Positions 52,307 through 60,360 of a stretch of DNA of 64,000 nucleotides are shown here, piece after piece (positions within the stretch are counted from its first letter, which is position 1; each line of letters opens with the position of its first letter). The position numbers and the translations under genes are program-made. The notes below the pieces were generated by a model. That model made no database searches, had not been told where the DNA came from, and saw only the letters and a list, made by a program, of their open reading frames with translations. The DNA is from an uncultured Myxococcaceae bacterium (GTDB taxonomy: Bacteria > Myxococcota_A > Polyangia > Polyangiales > Ga0077539): NCBI GenBank assembly GCA_945952225.1, contig CAMFHP010000025.1, positions 19,761-83,760 of the forward strand, in the 5' to 3' direction.

Positions 52307-52509
52307 CGGAAGGCCACGCTCACCAGATTCCGTGCCACGCGCAAGGGGCTGTGAAACAAGGCGCTTCGTGGCAGCGGGGCTCTGCCAGGGTGTGCCACAT
52401 CCCGTCGCGGCACGTCGCTGTGACGCGCGACGCGTGGGTGTTTCAGGGCGTTTCGGGCTGCGTGCCGCATTCCTCGCGTTCGCGCGAAGGGTGCAGCGAG
52501 GCACGCACG

Positions 52510-53262
52510 ATGCTCTGTGAGCTTCCCATGACCAGCGGCACGAACGCGTCGCGGGGCGAAGGGGCCCCCGCGTCGACGGCACCGGACCCCACCGCGTCGT
52601 TGCAACGCATCGAGGCCACCCTCGCGCGCCTGGAGCGCCGCCTCGACGCGCTCGAAGCGCAGGCCACGTCGGTCGCGGGCATCGCCGCCGACACCGTCGA
52701 TCGCATGGCCGCCGACGCGCGGGCGCAGGGCGTCGATGTCGACGCGCGTGTGCGGTCCGCGATGCGCCTCGCGGTACGGCTCACCGACCCCGCGGTGGTC
52801 GCCGCGGTGGAGCAGGCGCTCGACGTCGTTCCCCTCGCGCCTGGCGCCGTCGCGATGGCCGTCGACACCTTCGATGGCTTGGTGTCTCGCCTGCGTGCGC
52901 GGGGCGTCGACGTCGAAGCGCGCGCGCGCCTCCTCGGTCACGCGATGGAGCGCCTCACGTCGCCCGAGGCCCTGGAGCTGCTGGGCACCGTGCTCACGCA
53001 CCTCGACGCCGTGCGTGGTCTCCTCGACAGCGGCGTGCTCGACCCCGCGGCGACGCGCGTGGTGGGCACCGCCGGTGCGTCGCTCGTGAAGACCGCCCGC
53101 GAGCCCCACACGCCCGGACCCGGACCGCTCGGGCTCGTGCGCGCGCTCGGCGACGTCGACGTGCGCGCGGTGCTCGGGTTCACGCTGCGCTTCGCGCGCA
53201 ACTTCGGCCGCGCCCTCGACCGCAACGACCTCGAACTCGCCGCCCGCAACGCAACCCCCTGA
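52510..53262 (+). CDS. DUF1641-like helical protein beside sulfide:quinone oxidoreductase
   Basis: This 250-residue protein is mostly helical. It has a coiled-coil start ([19 protein letters not shown]), repeated amphipathic helices with the pair [16 protein letters not shown] and [20 protein letters not shown], and a basic C-terminus ([16 protein letters not shown]). The composition and the place just before an SQR gene fit DUF1641 proteins, which often accompany SQR. GAGG stands before the ATG at 52510; a later ATG at 52528 is possible. Role unknown; an accessory or membrane-associated partner of SQR is inferred. It starts 203 bp from the divergent lipoprotein gene. Confidence 0.7.
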   Translation: MLCELPMTSGTNASRGEGAPASTAPDPTASLQRIEATLARLERRLDALEAQATSVAGIAADTVDRMAADARAQGVDVDARVRSAMRLAVRLTDPAVVAAVEQALDVVPLAPGAVAMAVDTFDGLVSRLRARGVDVEARARLLGHAMERLTSPEALELLGTVLTHLDAVRGLLDSGVLDPAATRVVGTAGASLVKTAREPHTPGPGPLGLVRALGDVDVRAVLGFTLRFARNFGRALDRNDLELAARNATP

Positions 53263-53282
53263 CCGCCGCTGGAGTCCTCGCC

Positions 53283-54470
53283 ATGTCTCAACGCTATGAC
53301 GTCCTCATCGTGGGCGGCGGCACCGGGGGTCTCTCCGTCGCCGCGCGCCTCCGCAACGAGAAGCCCGCCCTCTCCGTGGCGCTGATCGAGCCCTCGGAGA
53401 AGCACTACTACCAGCCCCTCTGGACCCTCGTCGGCGCAGGCGTCTTCGAGAAGGAGGTCACCGAACGCTCCGAGGCCGACTATGTGCCCGCAGGCGTCAC
53501 GTGGATCCGTGATCGCGCGCTGGCCTTCGACCCCGAGAAGAAGACCGTGCGCACGGCAGCCTCGGGCGACGTGGGCTACGCGCAGCTCGTGGTGGCGCCG
53601 GGCATCCAGCTCGACTGGTCGAAGGTCGAGGGCCTCGAAGGCGCGCTCGGTCGCGACGGCGTGTGTTCGAACTACCGCTACGACCTCGTCGACACGACGT
53701 GGCGCTTTCTCAAAGACTTCGCGGGCGGCAACGCGGTGTTCACCTTTCCCTCGACGCCGGTGAAGTGCGCGGGGGCGCCGCAGAAGATCTTGTACCTGGC
53801 CGACGACCACCTGCGTCGTCGCGGCGTACGCGGGCGCTCCGAGGTGATCTGGGCCTCGGCGAGCCCCGGCATCTTCGGCGTGGCCCACTACGCCGCCCCC
53901 TTGCGCAAGGTGATCGAGCGCAAGGGCATCGACACGCGCTACCGCCACGACCTCGTGGCCGTGCGTCCCGCGTCGCGCGAGGCGGTCTTTCGCCACATGG
54001 ACGAGGGCACCGAGCGGGTGATCCGCTACGACCTCCTGCACGTCACGCCACCGCAGAGCGCGCCCGACTTCATCAAGCAGAGCCCCCTCGCGTCGAACGC
54101 CGGATGGGTCGATGTGCACAAGCACACGCTCCAGCACGTGAAGTATCCCGACGTGTGGGCCCTCGGCGACGCGAGCAGCCTGCCCACGTCGCGCACGGGC
54201 GCGGCCATTCGCAAGCAGGCCCCGGTGCTCGTCGCGAACCTCCTCGCGCGCGTCGCGGGGGGCGATCCCACGGCCTCGTACGACGGCTATGCGTCGTGTC
54301 CGCTCGTCACGGGCTACGGCACGCTCATCCTCGCCGAGTTCGACTACGACGGCCGCCCGGTGGAGAGCTTTCCCTTCGACCAGACCGTCGAGCGTTACTC
54401 GATGTATGCGCTCAAGGCCTACGCGCTCCCCGAGCTCTACTGGAACGGCATGCTCCGGGGCCGCGCGTAG
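53283..54470 (+). CDS. sqr: Sulfide:quinone oxidoreductase, eukaryote-like type
   Basis: This 395-residue flavoprotein oxidises sulfide and passes electrons to quinone. FAD site [19 protein letters not shown] at the N-terminus; [13 protein letters not shown] and [15 protein letters not shown] are typical of the mitochondrial-type family. The two redox Cys are present: Cys162 in [16 protein letters not shown] and Cys339 in [20 protein letters not shown]. The C-terminal [19 protein letters not shown] segment also matches. It follows DUF1641 by 20 bp. A persulfide dioxygenase or rhodanese, which often accompanies the type, is not seen here. Confidence 0.93.
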   Translation: MSQRYDVLIVGGGTGGLSVAARLRNEKPALSVALIEPSEKHYYQPLWTLVGAGVFEKEVTERSEADYVPAGVTWIRDRALAFDPEKKTVRTAASGDVGYAQLVVAPGIQLDWSKVEGLEGALGRDGVCSNYRYDLVDTTWRFLKDFAGGNAVFTFPSTPVKCAGAPQKILYLADDHLRRRGVRGRSEVIWASASPGIFGVAHYAAPLRKVIERKGIDTRYRHDLVAVRPASREAVFRHMDEGTERVIRYDLLHVTPPQSAPDFIKQSPLASNAGWVDVHKHTLQHVKYPDVWALGDASSLPTSRTGAAIRKQAPVLVANLLARVAGGDPTASYDGYASCPLVTGYGTLILAEFDYDGRPVESFPFDQTVERYSMYALKAYALPELYWNGMLRGRA

Positions 54471-54549
54471 ATCCCTTCGCGCCCGTCGCGGGCTCCCATG
54501 GGCAGACGCAGCGCGACGCGCGTTGTGTCCCCACCACGGAGGCCCTGCC

Positions 54550-55143
54550 ATGACCCGCAACGCCCTTCTCGCACCGCTTCTTCTCGCGCTCTCGGCCGCT
54601 GCGTGCGCGCCCGCCGACGACGGCGTCGCGAGCGCCGACGAGGCCGCGATGCTCCCGTCGCTCCGCGAAGAGGAGAAGCTCGCCCACGACGTGTACGTGG
54701 CCCTCGACGCGCAGGCGCCGCAGTTCGCGAACATCGCCGCGAGCGAGCAGACCCACACCGACGCTGTGCGCACGCTGCTCGATCGGTACAACCTCGCCGA
54801 CCCCGCCGCGGGACGCGCCGTCGGGAGCTTCGCGAGCCCCACCTTCGCGGCCCTCTACACGCAGCTCGTGACGGCCGGTCGCGCGTCGACCATCGAGGCC
54901 CTGCGCGTCGGCGTCGAGATCGAGGAGCTCGACCTCCACGACCTCGCGGAGATGCAGCCGAAGGCCGACCACAGCGACGTGGCGAACACGCTCTCGAACC
55001 TCGCGCGCGGATCGCGCAATCACCTCCGCGCGTTCTGGTCGCAGCTCACGGCGGCGGGCGGCACGTACACCCCGCAGCACCTCGACGAGGCGACCTTCCG
55101 CGCGATCATCAACTCGCCGCAGGAGACGGGACGCCCGTTCTGA
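54550..55143 (+). CDS. DUF2202 ferritin-like lipoprotein
   Basis: This 197-residue protein has a lipoprotein signal ([11 protein letters not shown], Cys19). The mature part has the DUF2202 pattern: [16 protein letters not shown], a four-helix bundle with [18 protein letters not shown], and [32 protein letters not shown]. The Glu/His spacing suggests a ferritin-like di-metal site on the outside of the inner membrane or in the outer membrane. It lies 79 bp after sqr. Function is unknown in the family. Confidence 0.88.
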   Translation: MTRNALLAPLLLALSAAACAPADDGVASADEAAMLPSLREEEKLAHDVYVALDAQAPQFANIAASEQTHTDAVRTLLDRYNLADPAAGRAVGSFASPTFAALYTQLVTAGRASTIEALRVGVEIEELDLHDLAEMQPKADHSDVANTLSNLARGSRNHLRAFWSQLTAAGGTYTPQHLDEATFRAIINSPQETGRPF

Positions 55144-55197
55144 GCGACGCTGCGCGCGACCTTCGACGACCCCACGAGAGAGTGAGTGCACCATCCC

Positions 55198-55632
55198 ATG
55201 AGCGATCTGGTCAGTGAGTTCGCGCTGCGCGTCGAGCGCATCGACGGCTTCGAGTTTCGCGTGCGCTTCGACAAGGAGCACTACGCCGACCTCCACATGG
55301 ACGAACCGCCGCCCCTCGGCGCCGACCACGCGCCGAACCCCGCGCGCATCCTCGCGGCCTCCATCGGCAACTGCCTCGCGGCGAGCCTTCTGTTCTGCAT
55401 GAAGCGACGGAACAAGCCCCTCGACGCGATCACCGCCGACGTGAAGGTCGCCCTCGTGCGCAACGAGCAGAAGCGCCTGCGTGTGGGCCGCGTCGACGTG
55501 GTGCTCCACCCCTCGATCGAAGGCGGACTCGACGCGCTCCAGCCCTGCCTCGACCAGTTCGAGGACTTCTGTGTGGTCACCCAGAGCGTGCGCGCGGGCA
55601 TTCCCGTGAACGTCTCCGTCGAGCCCGTCTGA
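55198..55632 (+). CDS. OsmC-family hydroperoxide/thiol-stress protein
   Basis: This 144-residue protein has the OsmC/Ohr core with the two reactive Cys expected: ASIGNCLAASLLFCMKRR (Cys near 60 and 69) and ALQPCLDQFEDFCVVTQSV. Members reduce organic peroxides with lipoyl or other thiol donors. The ATG at 55198 (MSDLVSEFALRVERI) is chosen; GTG at 55186 would add four residues. It sits 54 bp after the DUF2202 gene and before the second SQR-like flavoprotein. Confidence 0.88.
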   Translation: MSDLVSEFALRVERIDGFEFRVRFDKEHYADLHMDEPPPLGADHAPNPARILAASIGNCLAASLLFCMKRRNKPLDAITADVKVALVRNEQKRLRVGRVDVVLHPSIEGGLDALQPCLDQFEDFCVVTQSVRAGIPVNVSVEPV

Positions 55633-55762
55633 ACGCCCTTGCCGCGTGCGGTGCGCGTCGCGTCGCCGTGTGCGCGGGACCGTGCGCGGCCTCTACGACA
55701 CCACCGCTTCCGCTCGTCGTCACACCACGTCTGCGCGCACGCGGCACGCGGTCTGCGTTGCG

Positions 55763-57019
55763 ATGCTCGACACCATGAAGCACCTCGTGATCCTGGGCGC
55801 CGGAACCGCGGGCACGATCGTCGCGAACGCGAGCCGCCATCGGCTGCCGTCGGACTGGCAGGTGGTGGTCGTCGATCCGTCGGCGCGGCACACGTACCAG
55901 CCGGGGCTTCTCTTCGTGCCCTTCGGCGGCCCCACGGACCTCGAACGTCCGCGCGTCGACACCTTCGCGCACGGCGTCGACTGGGTGCGCCTCGGCGTGT
56001 CGGAGGTCGATGCCCTCGGTCGTCGCGTGACGCTCTCGAACAACGAGGTGCTGCCCTACGACCTCCTCGTGGTGGCCACCGGATGTCGCGCGCGTCCCGA
56101 CCTCGTGGAAGGGCTCACGGGCGAGGGATGGGGCACGCGACAGCACGAGTTCTACACGCTCGACGGCGCGAGGCGGCTGGCGTCGGCGCTCGACGGATTC
56201 CGCGGCGGACGCCTCGTGGTGAACGTCGTCGACACGCCCATCACGCACCCGATGGCGCCGCTGGAGTTCGCCTTTCTCGCCGAGGCGTTTCTCACCGCGC
56301 GCGGCCTCCGTGCGCAGAGCGAAATTGTGTACGTCACCCCCGACGACACCCTCTTCGCGCGACCCCTCGCCGCGAAGCGTCTCGGCGATCTCTTCGCGTA
56401 CAAGAACCTCAAGGTGGTCACCGAGTTCAGCACCCGCGCGGTCGACGGCGCGACGCGCACGCTGCGGTCGTTCGACGGACGCGAAGAGGCCTACGACCTG
56501 CTCGTGAGCATCGCGCCGCACGTCGGCGCGCACTGGGTCGAAGCGGGCGCGTGGGGAGATGCCAGGGGCTTCGTGCGCACGGATCCGAAGACCCTCCGCG
56601 CGCGCGCGATGGACCACGTCTTCGCGATCGGTGACGCGACGGATCTGCCGTGTGCGAAGGCGGGTTCGGTGGCCCACTACCAGGCGAACGTGCTCGTCGA
56701 CGACCTCGCGCGCATCGCCGCGGGTGAAGACCCCGTGGGCGGCTTCGACGGGCACGCGAGCTTTCTCGTGGAGACGGGCCACGGTCGCGCGATGCTCGTG
56801 GACTACAGCAACGACGTGGAGCCGCAGGGAGGGACGTTTCCGCTGCCGGGCATCGGCCCGTTCACGCGCCTCGAAGAGACCCGCGCGAACCACTGGGGAC
56901 GCACCGCGTTTCAGTGGATGTACTGGAACGGACTGCTCCCCGCGCGCCCGATGCCGGTGCCCACACACATGGGCCTCGTGGGGCGCGAGCTTCCTCCGTC
57001 GCTGCACCGACCGTACTGA
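55763..57019 (+). CDS. SQR-like FAD/NAD-dependent oxidoreductase lacking two key Cys
   Basis: This 418-residue flavoprotein has an N-terminal FAD fold (HLVILGAGTAGTIVANASRH) and follows the SQR plan: HTYQPGLLFVPFGGP, VVATGCRARPDLVEGL, and VFAIGDATDLPCAKAGSVAHYQ. Where SQR enzymes carry the sulfide-reactive Cys (KCPGAP-type) it reads DTPITHPMAPLEFAFL, and where the partner Cys lies it reads HASFLVETGHGRAML. One Cys remains in ATGCRARP. A dehydrogenase acting on another donor, or an SQR of a divergent type, is possible. ATG at 55763; a second at 55775 is equally good (MKHLVILG). Confidence 0.85.
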   Translation: MLDTMKHLVILGAGTAGTIVANASRHRLPSDWQVVVVDPSARHTYQPGLLFVPFGGPTDLERPRVDTFAHGVDWVRLGVSEVDALGRRVTLSNNEVLPYDLLVVATGCRARPDLVEGLTGEGWGTRQHEFYTLDGARRLASALDGFRGGRLVVNVVDTPITHPMAPLEFAFLAEAFLTARGLRAQSEIVYVTPDDTLFARPLAAKRLGDLFAYKNLKVVTEFSTRAVDGATRTLRSFDGREEAYDLLVSIAPHVGAHWVEAGAWGDARGFVRTDPKTLRARAMDHVFAIGDATDLPCAKAGSVAHYQANVLVDDLARIAAGEDPVGGFDGHASFLVETGHGRAMLVDYSNDVEPQGGTFPLPGIGPFTRLEETRANHWGRTAFQWMYWNGLLPARPMPVPTHMGLVGRELPPSLHRPY

Positions 57020-57025
57020 GTGCGT

Positions 57026-57637
57026 TCAGGCCTTCGGCGCCGTGGCAACCATCGACGGACGCGCCGCGAAGCGCTCGTACCACGCCGTGAGCGCGGGACG
57101 CCCCGTGCGCACATCGCCGAACACATCGCGGAACTCCAACCACCCGAACGCCGCGGCCGTGGCGATCTGCGCGACGTCGACCGCGTCGGTGAAGTGCGCG
57201 GCCTCGCGGTCGAGCGCGTCGAGCCCCTGCATCGCCTTCTCGCGCTGCCCGTCGAGCCACGTGGGCCACCAGAGTTCCTTCGGGCGGTTGGCGCGCTCGT
57301 AGAAGACCAGGATGCCCGCGTCGAGCACGCCATCGGCGAGCGCCTGCGTGCGCAGCGCGCGCCATCGTGCGGCCCCTTCACGCGGCAGAATCCGTCCGCC
57401 GCCCGCGAGCGCGTCGAGGTACTCGACGATCACCGGCGAGTCGTAGAGCCCTTCGCCCTCGTCGGTCACGAGCGCGGGGATCTTGTTCAACGGATTGGTC
57501 TTCGAGAGCGTGGGATCGGCCTTCACCGGCGTCGGGCGCAGCAGCTCGGTCTCGATGCGGTCGATGAGCGAGAGCTCGTGCGCGGCGACGAGCACCTTGC
57601 GCACGAAGGGCGAGGTCGGGGTGTAGTAGAGCTTCAT
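57026..57637 (-). CDS. Glutathione S-transferase family protein
   Basis: This 203-residue protein has the thioredoxin-like N-terminal domain (MKLYYTPTSPFVRKVLVAAH) with the catalytic Ser/Thr position in TPTSPF, the cis-Pro motif NPLNKIPALV and the EGLYDSPVIVEYLDAL substrate segment, and a helical C-terminal domain. It resembles bacterial GSTs of the YfcF/beta-like kind. It converges with the second SQR-like gene 6 bp away. Confidence 0.9.
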   Translation of the reverse strand: MKLYYTPTSPFVRKVLVAAHELSLIDRIETELLRPTPVKADPTLSKTNPLNKIPALVTDEGEGLYDSPVIVEYLDALAGGGRILPREGAARWRALRTQALADGVLDAGILVFYERANRPKELWWPTWLDGQREKAMQGLDALDREAAHFTDAVDVAQIATAAAFGWLEFRDVFGDVRTGRPALTAWYERFAARPSMVATAPKA

Positions 57638-57680
57638 CGCGCGCGACGGTATCAGCGCTCCCACCGCGCGCGGCATCTCT

Positions 57681-57995
57681 TCACGGTGACTCTTCGAAGG
57701 GCGGCGAGAGCCACTGATCCCGCTGCGCGAGGAGCTCGGCGCGCGCGTCGTGCCAGTGGGCGTCGGCGCGTCCTTCGGGGCGGCCCTCGGCGAGCCAGCG
57801 GTGGTAGGCCCGCGTGCGCACGGCCTCGTCGTCGACGACGGGCAGCGGAACGTGGTGCTCGCACACCCCACGGAGCGCGTCCCAGGGCGTGCGGGTGAAG
57901 TGGTCGAAGCGCGCGACGGGCGCGAGGCGCGCGCGGAGACATTCGTTGCGGCGGGGGCATCCGGTGCCCGCGCAGCGCGTGAGGTCGGAGTTCAT
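57681..57995 (-). CDS. Small Cys-containing DUF2934-like protein
   Basis: This 104-residue protein starts at 57995 (MNSDLTRCAGTGCPRRNECL). Its first half has five Cys with the pattern CxxxxCxxxxxC, a possible zinc or cluster site. The second half carries the DUF2934-type pattern RTRAYHRWLAEGRPEGRADAHW followed by HDARAELLAQ. DUF2934 function is unknown. It is opposite in direction to the vgrG genes and 43 bp before the GST gene. Confidence 0.6.
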   Translation of the reverse strand: MNSDLTRCAGTGCPRRNECLRARLAPVARFDHFTRTPWDALRGVCEHHVPLPVVDDEAVRTRAYHRWLAEGRPEGRADAHWHDARAELLAQRDQWLSPPFEESP

Positions 57996-58112
57996 GGCAG
58001 CGGGTCGCATCGTACGCGTCGACGCGCGCGGCTTGACAGAGCCGGTCTCGCGGGGCGTATGAGTGCCCCATGCGCGGGGCCACGGGGTCGTGGTCTGCGC
58101 CGGGGTGCCACG

Positions 58113-60329
58113 ATGCAGGTGCGGGCCTTTCTCACGCTCAACGCGCTTCCACACGACGCCGACGTGGTGCGCTTCACCGCGCGCGAGTCGCTCTCGTCGC
58201 TCTTCGAGGTCGACGTGCGCTTCGTGTGCGACACGCCCGATCTCGACCTCCAGGCCTCGCTCTGGACGCTCGCCGCCCTGTCGGTGCTCGACGACGAGGG
58301 CGTCGACCCGCGGTGGTTCCATGGCGTGGTCGAAGAGATCGACTACGAGGGCGCGCGCAGCGGCCGCCACGTCTACCGCGCCACGTTGCGCCCGCGGCTC
58401 CACGGCCTCGCGTACCGCCGCCGCAGCCGCATCTTTCAAGACAAGACCGCCATCGAGGTGGTGCAGCGCGTGATCCGTGATGCGGGTCTCCCCGCGGCGC
58501 GCTTCGACTGGTCGCGGCTCACGGCCGACTACGACCCGCGGCCCTACTGCGTGCAGTACCGCGAGCGCGAGCTCGATTTTGTGCGACGGCTCCTCGAAGA
58601 CGAGGGCGTCTACTGGTGGTTCGAACACACCGCCGACGACCACACGATGGTCTTCGTCGACAACCCCGCGTCGCACACGATCCTCGCGGGCGATCCGGTG
58701 ATTCCCTTCGCGCGCACCGAGCATCAGGGACGCGCGCGCTGCACCGACCTGGTCTTCACGCAGCAGCCCACCACCGACACGTGGCGCAGCCGCGACTGGA
58801 ACCCCACGAACCCCGACCGCCCGCGCGAAGGACGCCACCAGATGGAGGGCGGCGGCGGCTTCGCGCACGACGAGTACCCGGGGCGCTTCGACGACGATCC
58901 CAATGCGCTGCGCATGGCCACCAACCGCCTCGACGCGGTGCAGGCGACCACCGAGGTGCTGCGCGGTCGCACCAACGTCCGCAGGGTGATGCCCGGCCGC
59001 ATCTTCTCGCTCGCGGGCGTGCGCCAGAGCGCCCACTGCCGCGACTGGCTCGTGACCGCGGTGGAGCATCGCTACGACGACCGCGGGCTCCTCGGCGACG
59101 CGGGCGCGACGACGTACGAGCTGCACTTCGAAGCGATCCCGAGCGACACGGTGTTTCGCCCGGCGCTCGTGACGCCGAAGCCGCGCGCGTGGGGCAAGGA
59201 CGGCGCGGTGATCACGGGCCCCTCGGCGGAGGAGATCCACGTCGACGACATGGGCCGCGTGAAGGTGCACTTCTACTGGGACCGCGAGGGCGCCGTCGAC
59301 GACACGGCGACGTGCTGGATCCGCGTGCAGCAGCAGAACAACTCGGGCGCGATGCTGCTCCCGCGCGTGGGCTGGGAGGCCACCGTGGGCTACCTCGACG
59401 GCGATCCCGACCGGCCCGTGGTGCTCCAGAAGGTCTACAACCGCGAGACCATGTCGCCCTACGAGCAGCCGTCGAACAGCACGCAGACGGCGCTCCAGAC
59501 GGCTACGTCGCCGGGCGGCGGGAGCACCAACGAGGTGCGCCTTCAAGATGGCAACGGGGGGATGGAGTTCTTCGTCCACGCGTCGAAGGATTTTCGTCTC
59601 GTGGCGGGCCACGACCTGCACGAGGCCATCGACGTGGACTCGAACGAAGAGGTGGGCATCGACCTCACGTGCGCGGTGGGCTCGAACCAGTCGGTGCACG
59701 TGGGCGGCAACTGCGCGCAGAGCGTGACGGGGTCGTGCACGAGCGAGATCGTCGGGTCGCGCACGGTCTCCATCGGCGCCAACGACGATTGGGGCGTGAA
59801 GACCTGCCAGTCGATCACGGTGACGGGCAGTCGCACCGAGACCATCGGCAGCGTGATGAACGTGCTCGCGAACACGGTCACCGAGACCTTCAACGCGAAC
59901 TGCACGCGCACCGTGGGGGCCGCGCTGATGATCAACAGCGCCATCGCCATCGCCGAGAGCGTGACGGGCACCAAGACCGAGAAGATCGGCGGCGTGCGGC
60001 TTGAGGTGGTGAGAAAGTCGTACGCGGAGAACATCCGCACGCTGAAGACGCTCGCGTCGGGGGCGGCGGTGATCAAGTCGGGCGCGGACATCCAGTCGTC
60101 GGCGCAGGGCGCGCTGGCCTACACCGTCGGCGGACCCGTGGTCGAGAAGTGCGGCGACGCGTGGAACCTCGGCGCGCGCGCGGTGCTGATCAACGTGGGG
60201 ATGCTCGACTTCTCCGCGGGCGGATCGAGCCTCAAGTGCTCGGGGGGATCGATCAAGTTCAAGGGCGGCGGGCTGTCGGTGAAGGGCACGGTGTCGGTGA
60301 AGCTCAAGGGCAACATCGACTTCAAGTGA
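58113..60329 (+). CDS. vgrG: VgrG spike protein of type VI secretion, copy 1
   Basis: This 738-residue protein forms the trimeric spike that caps the secretion tube. N-terminal gp27-like part (about 1-390, with the ARESLSSLFEVDVRFVCD start and VQYRERELDFVRRLLEDEGV), an OB-fold with DDMGRVKVHFYWDREG and LLPRVGWEATVGYLDGDPDRP, then a repetitive beta-helix (about 480-738) ending KLKGNIDFK. No effector domain is seen at the C-terminus. ATG at 58113 is assigned; ATG at 58059 is an in-frame alternative. A strong ribosome site is not visible. Confidence 0.92.
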   Translation: MQVRAFLTLNALPHDADVVRFTARESLSSLFEVDVRFVCDTPDLDLQASLWTLAALSVLDDEGVDPRWFHGVVEEIDYEGARSGRHVYRATLRPRLHGLAYRRRSRIFQDKTAIEVVQRVIRDAGLPAARFDWSRLTADYDPRPYCVQYRERELDFVRRLLEDEGVYWWFEHTADDHTMVFVDNPASHTILAGDPVIPFARTEHQGRARCTDLVFTQQPTTDTWRSRDWNPTNPDRPREGRHQMEGGGGFAHDEYPGRFDDDPNALRMATNRLDAVQATTEVLRGRTNVRRVMPGRIFSLAGVRQSAHCRDWLVTAVEHRYDDRGLLGDAGATTYELHFEAIPSDTVFRPALVTPKPRAWGKDGAVITGPSAEEIHVDDMGRVKVHFYWDREGAVDDTATCWIRVQQQNNSGAMLLPRVGWEATVGYLDGDPDRPVVLQKVYNRETMSPYEQPSNSTQTALQTATSPGGGSTNEVRLQDGNGGMEFFVHASKDFRLVAGHDLHEAIDVDSNEEVGIDLTCAVGSNQSVHVGGNCAQSVTGSCTSEIVGSRTVSIGANDDWGVKTCQSITVTGSRTETIGSVMNVLANTVTETFNANCTRTVGAALMINSAIAIAESVTGTKTEKIGGVRLEVVRKSYAENIRTLKTLASGAAVIKSGADIQSSAQGALAYTVGGPVVEKCGDAWNLGARAVLINVGMLDFSAGGSSLKCSGGSIKFKGGGLSVKGTVSVKLKGNIDFK

Positions 60330-60360
60330 CCGCGACGATGGGCACACAAGGGAGCGCGAC

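Noticed and set aside
49652..52354. A 900-codon plus-strand frame opposite the large lipoprotein gene
   Set aside because: The minus-strand protein has a signal peptide and ATP-binding motifs, whereas this one is Arg/Gly/Glu-rich without motifs.
52369..52387. Inverted repeat TGGCAG/CTGCCA in the divergent region before the DUF1641 gene
   Set aside because: Six-base arms with a 7-base loop and no matching promoter; within chance expectation.
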